This document shows positions 7,224 through 16,336 of a stretch of 55,039 nt of DNA, in pieces (positions within the stretch are counted from its first letter, which is position 1; the number at the start of each line of letters is the position of its first letter). The notes under the pieces are model-generated. The model ran no database searches, was not told where the DNA came from, and saw only the letters and a list, made by a program, of their open reading frames with translations. The translations under genes were made by a program, and so were the position numbers. Source of the DNA: Sphingomonadaceae bacterium (lineage in GTDB: Bacteria > Pseudomonadota > Alphaproteobacteria > Sphingomonadales > Sphingomonadaceae); contig JANYGC010000127.1 of NCBI GenBank assembly GCA_025359425.1, forward strand, positions 1 through 55,039. Reading direction: 5' to 3'.

Positions 7224-8366
7224 TCAGGCGGAACGTCCGCGCGCGGTCACCGGCCAAATCGCGACCAAATCCTCGCCGTTGATGACATGGTATGCGTCGT
7301 ACAGGTTCACGGTCGGATCGCAGTGCGGGGTTCCCAGCGTGATCCGCGCGCCCAGTCCGGGAAGATCGGTCCCCATAACCGCGCCGTGTTCGTCGCCCAT
7401 GAACCGGTAGCGGGCATCGTCTCCCGCGCCCGCGATGATCGTGGCGGGCCCGGCGTCGGTGGCAAAGGCTTTGAGCCCGGCGTCAATTGTGATCAGCCCG
7501 ATGGTGTTTGCGCTGATAACGCGGGCATCGACCAGCAACGCCGTCTCGAATGGCATCGCGCCGCCGCCGTCGAGATCGCACTCCGCGTATTCGCGGTCCA
7601 TGAAGATGTACGAGCCGACCTGTAGTTCGGTCAGCACACCGAGTTCCGCGTCGATCGCATGGCTGCCGGTACCGCCGCCGGTGACGACCTTGGGCGGAAG
7701 GCCTGCGGCGGCAAGATCGGCTAGATACTTGCTCAGGTAGCGGGTCCGTTCGGCGATCGCTTCGCGGCGCTCGGCGAAGTTTTGGATGTGCTGCTGCGCG
7801 CCGCAATAAAATTGGACGCCGCCGTAGCGCAGCGACGGGCAGTCGGCGATGAGGCGGGCCAAGGTCACAGCGTCATTGGCTGTCGCAACGCCGGTGCGGC
7901 GAATGCCCGGATCGATGTCGACGAACACCGTCAGGGGCAGTCCGCCTTGCGCCGCGCTGGCGAGCGCGGCGACCGCAGCGGGGTGATCGGCCACGACGCT
8001 AAGCGACGTCAGCCGCCGCGACAGCGCGGCGAGCCGGGCGATGGCGGGCGGTGTCACTACCGGCGAGGTGAGGTGCAAGCCGTCGATGCCCTCGGCGGCG
8101 AGCGCCTCGGCCTCGCCCAGCTTGGCGCAACACAGCCCCACCGCGCCTGCCGCGATCTGCGCGCGCGCGATGTCGGCGCTCTTATGCGATTTGGCGTGCG
8201 GTCGCAGGGCCAGGCCATGCTTGCGCGCAAAGTCCGCCATCCGCGCGACGTTGCGCTCGAACGCCGCCAGATCGAGGATCAGCGCCGGGGTGTTGAGCCA
8301 GTCGCGCGATCCCGGCTGGCCGATCAGCTGAGCGTGAAGGCGGTGGCTCGCGATATCCTTACTCAC
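7224..8366 (-). CDS. DSD1-family PLP enzyme (D-threonine aldolase/D-serine dehydratase-like)
   Basis: 380 residues of the metal-activated fold-III PLP family that cleaves or dehydrates D-3-hydroxy amino acids. The N-terminal alanine-racemase-like barrel carries the PLP lysine (Lys59 in RPHAKSHKS). The C-terminal D-serine-dehydratase-like domain ends with the metal-site motif PHCDPTVNLYD (His348, Asp350). Length fits D-threonine aldolases. The GTG start overlaps the stop of the FAD protein by four bases (GTGA), so it is the third gene of a coupled operon with the amidase. Whether it acts on D-threonine, phenylserine, hydroxyaspartate or D-serine cannot be told. Confidence 0.88.
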   Translation of the reverse strand: MSKDIASHRLHAQLIGQPGSRDWLNTPALILDLAAFERNVARMADFARKHGLALRPHAKSHKSADIARAQIAAGAVGLCCAKLGEAEALAAEGIDGLHLTSPVVTPPAIARLAALSRRLTSLSVVADHPAAVAALASAAQGGLPLTVFVDIDPGIRRTGVATANDAVTLARLIADCPSLRYGGVQFYCGAQQHIQNFAERREAIAERTRYLSKYLADLAAAGLPPKVVTGGGTGSHAIDAELGVLTELQVGSYIFMDREYAECDLDGGGAMPFETALLVDARVISANTIGLITIDAGLKAFATDAGPATIIAGAGDDARYRFMGDEHGAVMGTDLPGLGARITLGTPHCDPTVNLYDAYHVINGEDLVAIWPVTARGRSA

Positions 8367-9631
8367 AGCGAGAAGCCGAACAGTTGGTGTAAGTGGCCGT
8401 TCATGAATTTTCCTTGCGGATCAACGCGCTTGCGGACCTGTCCGAACGCTTCTGCCATCGGGTAGAGCGCCCGCACGTCGGCGCTCGTCAGCGTGTGGCG
8501 CTTGGCCCAGTGCGGTCGCCCGCCATGCGCACGGAACACCGCCTCAAGCGCGGCGAAATGATCTGACCACGGCATCGGCGCATATTGATGGACCGAAATC
8601 GAGGCGCAAGGTCCAGCGTGGAACGGCGACAGCCAGATGTCGTCGCCCGCCACCATCCGGAATTCGAACGGGAAAATCAGCGGCATCCGCTTGGTGCGGA
8701 CCAGTTCGAGGGCCTCGTGCAGAGCCGCGACCGCGTTCGCCACGGGCAGCTCGTACTCCATCTCCTCGAACCGCACCGTCCGTTCCGACGGGAAGATGCG
8801 CCATGCCGGACCTGCGCGCCGCGATGACCGGGTCAGGCGCGCCAGCGTCCGCTGGATCATCGGCACGCTGCGCGGCGCGGCGGCAGCGAGATCGCAACAG
8901 GCCTGAAAGACGCGGTCGTCGCCCTCCTCCTCGGCCAGTTCGGCAGCGGCGGTGGGGTGCAGCGTCTTGAGTGTGACCGACCCGGCGTAGGGGAACAGGA
9001 AAAACTCCATGTGGCGCGTGGCGGCGGCGAGTGCCGGCAGATGGTCGAGCACCTCGGCCAGCGGACGTTGCTCGATCCGCTCCTCCAGATGGAGCGCGGG
9101 GATGACCGCGATGCGCGCGCGGGTCGCAATGCCCAGCAGTCCCAGCGACAGACGCTGCGCCTCGAACAAATCAGGCTCGGCGGTCTGGTCGCAATTGACG
9201 ATGCTGCCGTCGGCTAGCACCAGCCGGAACGACCGGGCGAGCGCGGCGAGCGAGCTCAGTTCCAGACCCGTACCATGCGTACCCGTTGCCAGCGCGCCGC
9301 CAAGCGACTGCGGGTTGACGTCGCCCTGGTTGGGCAGCGACAGCCCTTGCGCCCACAACGCGGCCGTAAGCCGCTTGAGGCTCCACCCGGCAGGCGCATC
9401 GACGCTTTGCCGGTCGGCAGCAACGATGAGGTCTCCTGCCATGTCCTCCAGCGACACCAGCGTGCCGGTGGTTTCGCAAAGCGGCATGAACGAGTGCCCG
9501 GCACCGGTGACGCGCACCTGAGTTGCGGTGCGGACGATCGCCGCCAGTTCCACTTCATCGCGCGGGCGAGCGATCACCGTCGGGTGGGCGATCACGCTGC
9601 CCGACCAGTTGCGCCACTCGCTCACGCCCAT
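8363..9631 (-). CDS. FAD-dependent oxidase, aldonolactone oxidase family
   Basis: About 422 residues of the VAO-type flavoprotein family that includes D-arabinono-1,4-lactone and L-gulonolactone oxidases. The FAD-binding half starts with the NWSG motif and has VTGAGHSF, where His46 is the usual covalent flavin site. NPQSLGGALATGTHGTG follows. The C-terminal ALO domain ends HWAKRHTLT...DPQGKFMNGHL, typical of the family. I chose ATG 9631, which overlaps the amidase stop by ten bases; GTG 9655 would add eight residues. No signal peptide. As the middle gene of the operon it may oxidise a hydroxy acid, lactone or sugar-derived alcohol. Confidence 0.85.
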   Translation of the reverse strand: MGVSEWRNWSGSVIAHPTVIARPRDEVELAAIVRTATQVRVTGAGHSFMPLCETTGTLVSLEDMAGDLIVAADRQSVDAPAGWSLKRLTAALWAQGLSLPNQGDVNPQSLGGALATGTHGTGLELSSLAALARSFRLVLADGSIVNCDQTAEPDLFEAQRLSLGLLGIATRARIAVIPALHLEERIEQRPLAEVLDHLPALAAATRHMEFFLFPYAGSVTLKTLHPTAAAELAEEEGDDRVFQACCDLAAAAPRSVPMIQRTLARLTRSSRRAGPAWRIFPSERTVRFEEMEYELPVANAVAALHEALELVRTKRMPLIFPFEFRMVAGDDIWLSPFHAGPCASISVHQYAPMPWSDHFAALEAVFRAHGGRPHWAKRHTLTSADVRALYPMAEAFGQVRKRVDPQGKFMNGHLHQLFGFSL

Positions 9632-11046
9632 ACCTGAGGTCGGCGCTGTGCCCACGGCAGCTCTTTTTCGAGCTGACCGGCGAGCCGATACAGCGTCGCC
9701 TCATCCGCATAGCGCGCTGTGAACATCATCCCGATCGGCAGTCCCTGTGTGCTCATCCCCAGCGGCAGCGACAGCGACGGCTGCCCGGTGAAGTTGAACA
9801 GCGCTGCAAACGGGAACATCGCCATCTGACGCTTGCCCAGATCGCGCGGAGTCACGCTGGCCGGATCGGAAAACCCGATTCGCGGCGGCGGCGCGGTCAT
9901 CACCGGACACAGATAGACATCGAAGCAGTCGAACCGCTGCACCACACCACGCATCAGCATGCGCAGTTCCTGATAGCCCCAGAAGGCCTGTTCGCCTGTG
10001 ACCGCGCGTGAACCCTGCAAGGCCGCCCAGGTCATCGGTTCAAGCTCATCCTCGCGCGGCTCGCGCCCGACCCGGTCGATGACCCGGCGCATGCCCGCCG
10101 CAAAATTCGCCGCCGACACCGGGGCACGCGCCCGCGCGACCGCACGATGATCGACGCCGATCGATTCAGCGCGCACCTCATGTCCCAGCGCCGCCAACGC
10201 CGCCGCGGTGTGCTCAAGCACTTTCAGCACTTCGGGATCGAGCGGCTGGCCAGACGGCGTATCGGGCGACCAGGCGATCCGCAGCTTGCCCGGGCTGCGG
10301 CTGACTTCATCCAAATACTGTCCCGCTTTGCCTGGAATGGCGTAAGGCGAACCCGGCTCGGGAAGTCCGGTCGCATCGAGCATCGCGGCGCTGTCGCGCA
10401 CGCTGCGCGTCACCACATGGTCGATGCAGAACCCCATGGCATAATCGAACCCGTCGGGCAGGTTGGGCACGCGGTCGCGGGTGGGCTTCATCCCGACCAG
10501 CCCGCAACACGCCGCCGGGATCCGGATCGAGCCCAGCCCGTCCGAGGCGTGCGCCATCGGCACCATGCCCGCCGCCACCGCTGCAGCCGAACCGCCCGAT
10601 GAGCCCCCGGCGATGTGGTCGGTGTTCCACGGATTGCGCGTCGCACCGAACAGTGAAGTCTCGACATTGCCGACGATGCCGTATTCCGACGAGGCACCGC
10701 GGCCGAGCATCACGACGCCGGCCTCGCGATATCGGCGGGTCAAACCACTGTCCTGGCGGTCCACGACCTCGGCGCAGAACCTGCTGCCGCTGGTGCAAGG
10801 CCACCCGGCGACGCTGATGCCGAAGTCTTTAACCAGGAAAGGCACGCCCGTAAAAGGGCCGTCCGGCAATGGCCCGGCAGCCATCTCGCGAGCCCGGTCG
10901 AAATCGCGATAGACAACCGCGTTGATCCTGCGGTCGAGCCGCTCGACCCGAGCTATCGCCGCTTCGACGAGTTCGGGGACAGAGACGTCGCCGTGTCGCA
11001 CGAGCTGCGCTAGCCCGATCGCATCATGAGAAGAATAGTCCTGCAT
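9622..11046 (-). CDS. Amidase signature family protein
   Basis: 474 residues from ATG 11046, normal for the family. The Ser-cisSer-Lys triad is visible: Lys73 in PFLVKDFG, the glycine/serine motif HIAGGSSGGSAAA (Ser149 as cis-Ser) and nucleophile Ser173 in GSIRIPAACCG. No signal peptide, so cytoplasmic hydrolysis of an amide is expected; glutaminyl-tRNA amidotransferase is unlikely because no GatB/GatC neighbours exist. It is the first gene of the minus-strand operon with the FAD oxidase and the DSD1 enzyme. The open frame continues far upstream without a stop, but the family match begins at 11046. Confidence 0.88.
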   Translation of the reverse strand: MQDYSSHDAIGLAQLVRHGDVSVPELVEAAIARVERLDRRINAVVYRDFDRAREMAAGPLPDGPFTGVPFLVKDFGISVAGWPCTSGSRFCAEVVDRQDSGLTRRYREAGVVMLGRGASSEYGIVGNVETSLFGATRNPWNTDHIAGGSSGGSAAAVAAGMVPMAHASDGLGSIRIPAACCGLVGMKPTRDRVPNLPDGFDYAMGFCIDHVVTRSVRDSAAMLDATGLPEPGSPYAIPGKAGQYLDEVSRSPGKLRIAWSPDTPSGQPLDPEVLKVLEHTAAALAALGHEVRAESIGVDHRAVARARAPVSAANFAAGMRRVIDRVGREPREDELEPMTWAALQGSRAVTGEQAFWGYQELRMLMRGVVQRFDCFDVYLCPVMTAPPPRIGFSDPASVTPRDLGKRQMAMFPFAALFNFTGQPSLSLPLGMSTQGLPIGMMFTARYADEATLYRLAGQLEKELPWAQRRPQVWA

Positions 11047-11208
11047 CTTGGCTCCGACGGCGATGAGACGCCATGCTGGTCCGAAATGTCGGACCGGGCA
11101 ACGGCTATTCGTTTCTTCATCAAAGACACTTGAGTCCATGTGGATGTGCTTGCAAGCAAACCATTGGACTGGGCCGGGACGCGCCCGCGATGGAGTTGCA
11201 CCGAAGCC

Positions 11209-11403
11209 ATGCCATCGCGCTTGAAGCTCTACTTCGCTGGAGGCTGCCGGCCCAATCCAGACAGGATGGAACTGGCAGTCGTCGTCGCTCACCGAGCTTG
11301 TATCGATTCGGACGTCGGGCAAGGAACGAGCGCCGGCGCCGAATGGCTGGCACTGATCCACGCACTGCGGATTGTGCGGTGTCCGTGGGGTTTTTTGTTT
11401 TGA
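11209..11403 (+). pseudogene. Decayed RNase H-like fragment
   Basis: A short frame whose first 53 residues align with the RNase H-like protein at 47142-47528 at roughly half the positions. The shared parts include GGCRPNP, AVVVA and AEWLALI. The first catalytic Asp is changed to Ala (YFAGG instead of FFDGG). The match stops after ALRIV, and a stop follows nine codons later. The second half with the remaining catalytic residues is gone. It lies in the 381-base gap between amidase and SleB hydrolase, where nothing else is evident. It may also contribute promoter sequence to the downstream gene. Confidence 0.65.
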
Positions 11404-11427
11404 CCCGGGCGGGTAGGAAGAGTGTCG

Positions 11428-12597
11428 ATGACCGACCCATTCAACCGCCGGATGATAATCGCGGTACTCGCGCTGCTGCCGACGTTCCTGTTCGTGCTGG
11501 CGAGCCAGGCGTTTGCCCCACCGCCGTCCAGCCGGCACGAACTGGTTGCGGCCGAGATCGCGGCGCTGCCGGGCGGGCCCGATGAAGCGCCGTTGCTGAC
11601 CGGCGCATTGGCCCCGCAGGCGATGTCTGCCGATGCGATGGAACAGGCCCGCGTCAGCAACCTGGCCGATCCGTTTTCCGCCGGGCTGATCCAACCTGCC
11701 ACCCCGTTCCGGTTCACTGGCTCCATGGCCGATCGCAGCAACGCCCGCGATTGTCTCGCGCTCGCCGCGATGGCCGAGGCCGGCAATACCGATCAGGGCC
11801 AGCGTGCGGTGATCCAGGTGATTCTGAACCGGGTCCGCCACCCGGCCTTTGCCAAGACCGTGTGCGGGGTGGTGTTCCAGGGATCGCAGCGCCAGACCGG
11901 CTGCCAGTTCACCTTCACCTGCGATGGCTCGCTCACCCGGCGCTATGGCGAAGCGGCCTGGGCTGCGGCGCGCAATCGCGCCGATGAGGCACTGGGCGGC
12001 CAGGTCGATGCAGCGGTTGGCACCGCCACACACTACCATACTGACTGGGTCTATCCGAGCTGGAGCCCCAAGCTGCAAAAAATCGCGCAGGTCGAGACTC
12101 ACCTGTTCTTCCGCTGGCCGGGTGACTGGGGCACGAGCAAGAGCTGGCAAGGCTATCGCGGCGGCGAGATGTCGTTCGCGGCGCTGCTGTCCGTTCCGGG
12201 ACCGGCGGCCGATGCGAGCGGCACGCCCGATCTGGCCGACTCCGACGCCTCGGTGGCGATCGCGCCGCTGCCAAAGGACACCCCCAAGGTAACCGGCGGC
12301 CAGGTGGTGATGCGGCTGCCCTCGGGCAAGGCCAACTTCGTCGTGGTCAACCCGCGCGCAGGGACTGCATCGGCGCTGGCGATGGCCAAGACGCTGTGCA
12401 CCGCCGATGGCACCTGCCGGGTGATGGGCTGGAGCAGCCGGGCGCAGATCCCGGCCGCCTTCCCGGTGCCGAAGGACGCGCGCGCCAGCCTGCAGTTCAG
12501 CTATTCGCGCGACCCCGGCGGAGCCGAGATTGCGCTCTACAATTGCGACAGCTTCAAGGGCCTGCCGCGCGAACAGTGCATTCCGGCAGCGCGGTAG
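11428..12597 (+). CDS. SleB-type cell wall hydrolase
   Basis: 389 residues. An N-terminal membrane/signal segment (about 8-30) is followed by a low-complexity linker. The Hydrolase_2/SleB domain (PF07486; about 105-215) shows ALAAMAEAGNTDQGQRAVIQ (likely catalytic Glu), VCGVVFQGS, CQFTFTCDG and TATHYHTDWVYP. The family cleaves the glycan strands of peptidoglycan, so the protein likely works in the periplasm in wall remodelling. The C-terminal 170 residues carry cysteines and an FVVVNPRAG-type segment I do not recognise. ATG 11428 is preferred over GTG 11422 because of GGAAG at 11416-11420. Confidence 0.88.
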   Translation: MTDPFNRRMIIAVLALLPTFLFVLASQAFAPPPSSRHELVAAEIAALPGGPDEAPLLTGALAPQAMSADAMEQARVSNLADPFSAGLIQPATPFRFTGSMADRSNARDCLALAAMAEAGNTDQGQRAVIQVILNRVRHPAFAKTVCGVVFQGSQRQTGCQFTFTCDGSLTRRYGEAAWAAARNRADEALGGQVDAAVGTATHYHTDWVYPSWSPKLQKIAQVETHLFFRWPGDWGTSKSWQGYRGGEMSFAALLSVPGPAADASGTPDLADSDASVAIAPLPKDTPKVTGGQVVMRLPSGKANFVVVNPRAGTASALAMAKTLCTADGTCRVMGWSSRAQIPAAFPVPKDARASLQFSYSRDPGGAEIALYNCDSFKGLPREQCIPAAR

Positions 12598-12721
12598 GTT
12601 TGGCTTGAGAGTGTTAGAACGGCGCGCACAGCCACTGTCTCACGAGTTGTCTGACGCAAAAAAACGGCCATTCCGGATTCGACCCGATAGCGGACATTAG
12701 CGACGGTGGCTCTTCGGCCCC

Positions 12722-13165
12722 CTAAGCGGAAACTCGGCGGTCGAACTTGGCCGCGAGCGCCCCCGCGACGAGAGCAGCAAGAACAACGGGAATGCCTATG
12801 AAGAACGGAAGCAGTCCAATGGACAGCGTTGTGGCGGTCCACAACTTCTCGAGCATGGCACGCTCAGCCGCTTGGTGCCCTTGGAAATAGAAGTAGAGCA
12901 GCGTCAACATCGCGGCCGCAAAGATAAGCACGACGCTTCGCGTTCTGGCTCGCCTCTCCGCGAAAGCGCAGACGAGCGCCACTGCGACGAACGGCGCGAG
13001 CAAGAGCATCGTGCTGACCAATTGCACGCCTGCCCAATAGAAATGCTCCTGCAAAGCAGCGACGAATGGCTGTCCCGCGATCGATGTTCTGGCGACAAGG
13101 TCCGCTCCGGTGGTCGCGGCAAAAAACACTACGACAGCGACAAGTAGGTAGACCCTTAATCCCAT
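12722..13165 (-). CDS. Small four-helix membrane protein, unknown function
   Basis: 147 residues with four hydrophobic stretches (about 4-20, 47-68, 77-95, 112-138) separated by short charged loops, including an Arg-rich AERRARTRS turn. No family recognised. There is no strong ribosome binding site at ATG 13165, and the local base composition is lower in GC than the flanking genes, so it may be acquired or poorly expressed. It faces the SleB gene convergently across a 124-base gap. Confidence 0.55.
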   Translation of the reverse strand: MGLRVYLLVAVVVFFAATTGADLVARTSIAGQPFVAALQEHFYWAGVQLVSTMLLLAPFVAVALVCAFAERRARTRSVVLIFAAAMLTLLYFYFQGHQAAERAMLEKLWTATTLSIGLLPFFIGIPVVLAALVAGALAAKFDRRVSA

Positions 13166-13280
13166 GCAGTGGCATTACTCAGTTTTTGGCAGCTTTCCAC
13201 CCCATTTCCGACATTTGACCGAGTCCGTAACGCACCGGATGCAAGATGGCGCATTCGCAGGTGTCGCCTCTGGACCCGTT

Positions 13281-14543
<1,263 letters not shown>

Positions 14544-14560
14544 GGTTTCCTCCAAATTTT

Positions 14561-14639
14561 CGTCATTGCGAGCGTAGCGAAGCAATCCAGAGCGTCACGC
14601 GCAATCGCTCTGGATTGCTTCGCTACGCTCGCAATGACG
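14561..14639. repeat. Palindromic repeat, 34-bp perfect arms
   Basis: Arms 14561-14594 and 14606-14639 are exact complements around an 11-base loop; each starts CGTCATTGCGAGCG and contains GAAGCAATCCAGAG. A related copy lies at 43288-43369 and a tiny remnant at 16301-16321. It fills the gap between the acyl-CoA synthetase stop and the dehydrogenase ribosome binding site. In the mRNA it would form a very stable hairpin that could stop, pause or protect the transcript. Confidence 0.85.
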
Positions 14640-14651
14640 ACTGACAGGCCA

Positions 14652-16241
14652 TCAATTGATCTGCCGCTCCCTGCCCGCCCAATAGGGCTCGCGCAAGGCG
14701 CGGCGCAAGATCTTGCCGCTGGGGTTGCGCGGCAAGGCGTCGATCACGTCGACGCTCTTGGGCACTTTGAACCCGGCGATGCGGCTGCGGGTCCAAGCGA
14801 TGATGCTGGCTGGATCGACGGTATGCCCGGGCTTGGGCACGCAAACCGCCTTGACCGCCTCGCCCCATTTCTCGTCGGGGATGCTGATCACCGCGACTTC
14901 GAGCACGTCGGGATGGCCGTAGATCGCGCTCTCGACCTCGGCCGGATAGACGTTCTCGCCGCCGGTGATGATCATATCCTTGGCCCGGTCGAACATATAG
15001 ACGTAGCCGTCTTCATCGAAGTAACCGACATCGCCGGTGGCGATCCAGCCGTCGGCGTCCATTGTGCTGGCGGTGGCTTCGGGCAGCTTCCAATAGCCGA
15101 GCATGTTGCTTGACGAACGCGTGACGATCTCGCCGATCTCGCCTTGCGGCAGGATGCTGCCATCGCGGCCCTTGATCACCACTTCGACCCCGGGCAGCGG
15201 CTTGCCGGCCGAGCGCATCCGCTGGTTGCCAAGGGCGCTGTGATCCTCGGGCGGGAGCACGCAGATGGTGCCGGTGGTCTCGGTCATGCCGTAGTTCTGG
15301 GTGAATTCGGCGCCGAACATCGCAATACATTCGCGCAGCAGTTCGAGCGGGATCGGGCTCGCGCCGTACATGATATATTTGACCCGGCTGAAATCGGTCG
15401 TGGCGCAATCGGGATGGTTGAGCAGCAGCGCGAGCGCGGCCGGGACGATGAAGAACCGTGTAACGCCGCGGTTCTCGACCGCATCGAACACCCGGACCGG
15501 ATCGAACTCAGACAGCACGATGCCGGGCAGCCCCGCCGCCAGCGCGACGATACCAAGCCCGGTGCCGCCGATGTGCGCGCACGGCATGGCAACCAGCACC
15601 GCCTCGTCCTCGTCCCACAGCGTGTGCGGCGCAGGGTTTTCCAGCCCCGCCTTGCGCAGCCCGAACAGGTTGCGGTTGGACAGCACTGCGCCCTTGGGAT
15701 TGCCGGTCGTGCCGCTGGTGTAGAGCTGGAGCACCGCCTCGTCGGGGCCGGACGGGGTGAACGCCGTGCGCGGCGCGCCGATTACTTCGGCCTGGGCTTC
15801 GGCCACGGTGAAACAGCGCAGCAGCCCGGGGCGCTTGCCCAGCGTTTCAGTGCAGGCCTCGAACCCTTCGCCGAGGAACAGCAGCTTGGCTTCGGCATTA
15901 TCGACAATGAACGCCGCTTCTGGCTCGGCCAGCCGCCAGCCGATCGGCACCATCACCACCCCGGTGCGGGCGGCACCAAAGAACAAGGTGAAATAGGTCG
16001 CGCTGTTCTTGCCGAACCAGGCGATTCGGTCACCCTTGTTCAGCCCCAGCGCCAGCAGCGCCGAGGCGACCCGCGCGGTGGAATCTTCCAGCTTGCCATA
16101 GGTCAGCGTCAGATCGTCGCCTTCGATGGCAATGCGCTCGGGCCGGTCCTTGGCCCAATAGGTGATGAAGTCGTCGAAGCTGAACAGGTCTTTGGTTAGC
16201 AGGGCCTTGGCCAGCAACCGCTGGTAGGTGGCGTCATCCAT
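14652..16241 (-). CDS. Acyl-CoA synthetase (AMP-forming)
   Basis: 529 residues of the adenylate-forming family; activates a carboxylic acid to its CoA thioester with ATP. The P-loop LYTSGTTGNPKG is at about 173-184, YGMTETTG is the A5 motif, and GWIATGDVGYFDEDGYVYMFDRAKDMIITGGENVYP covers A7-A8. The catalytic lysine lies in NPSGKILRR near residue 509. Length is typical of fatty-acid or aromatic/steroid side-chain ligases; the substrate is not predictable. ATG 16241 has GGGAG upstream. Two palindromes sit before it (16263-16278, 16301-16321). Probably the first gene of a beta-oxidation unit with the dehydrogenase. Confidence 0.9.
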   Translation of the reverse strand: MDDATYQRLLAKALLTKDLFSFDDFITYWAKDRPERIAIEGDDLTLTYGKLEDSTARVASALLALGLNKGDRIAWFGKNSATYFTLFFGAARTGVVMVPIGWRLAEPEAAFIVDNAEAKLLFLGEGFEACTETLGKRPGLLRCFTVAEAQAEVIGAPRTAFTPSGPDEAVLQLYTSGTTGNPKGAVLSNRNLFGLRKAGLENPAPHTLWDEDEAVLVAMPCAHIGGTGLGIVALAAGLPGIVLSEFDPVRVFDAVENRGVTRFFIVPAALALLLNHPDCATTDFSRVKYIMYGASPIPLELLRECIAMFGAEFTQNYGMTETTGTICVLPPEDHSALGNQRMRSAGKPLPGVEVVIKGRDGSILPQGEIGEIVTRSSSNMLGYWKLPEATASTMDADGWIATGDVGYFDEDGYVYMFDRAKDMIITGGENVYPAEVESAIYGHPDVLEVAVISIPDEKWGEAVKAVCVPKPGHTVDPASIIAWTRSRIAGFKVPKSVDVIDALPRNPSGKILRRALREPYWAGRERQIN

Positions 16242-16262
16242 TTTTGTCTCCCGAGCAGCAGC

Positions 16263-16278
16263 TTAACCGCGCGGTTAA
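16263..16278. promoter_or_regulatory. 16-bp perfect palindrome, candidate operator
   Basis: TTAACCGCGCGGTTAA, perfectly symmetric, 22 bases before the start of the acyl-CoA synthetase and overlapping where its promoter or leader should be. The form is typical of TetR-family operators that control fatty-acid genes; no regulator gene is adjacent. Role inferred. Confidence 0.5.
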
Positions 16279-16300
16279 CAAGGGCAAGCCCCTCATTCAT

Positions 16301-16321
16301 CGTCATTGTCTCGCAATGACG
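16301..16321. repeat. Remnant of the CGTCATTGCGAG palindromic repeat
   Basis: CGTCATTG, TCTCG loop, CAATGACG: only the outer ends of the repeat seen in full at 14561-14639, as if the middle had been deleted. It lies between the M20 peptidase stop and the acyl-CoA synthetase promoter region. Confidence 0.6.
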
Positions 16322-16336
16322 ACTGTCGATGATAGC

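Noticed and set aside
9622..12150. 842-codon minus-strand frame suggesting a longer amidase.
   Set aside because: Only the part from ATG 11046 matches the amidase family; the extension overlaps the SleB gene and the RNase H-like fragment on the other strand.
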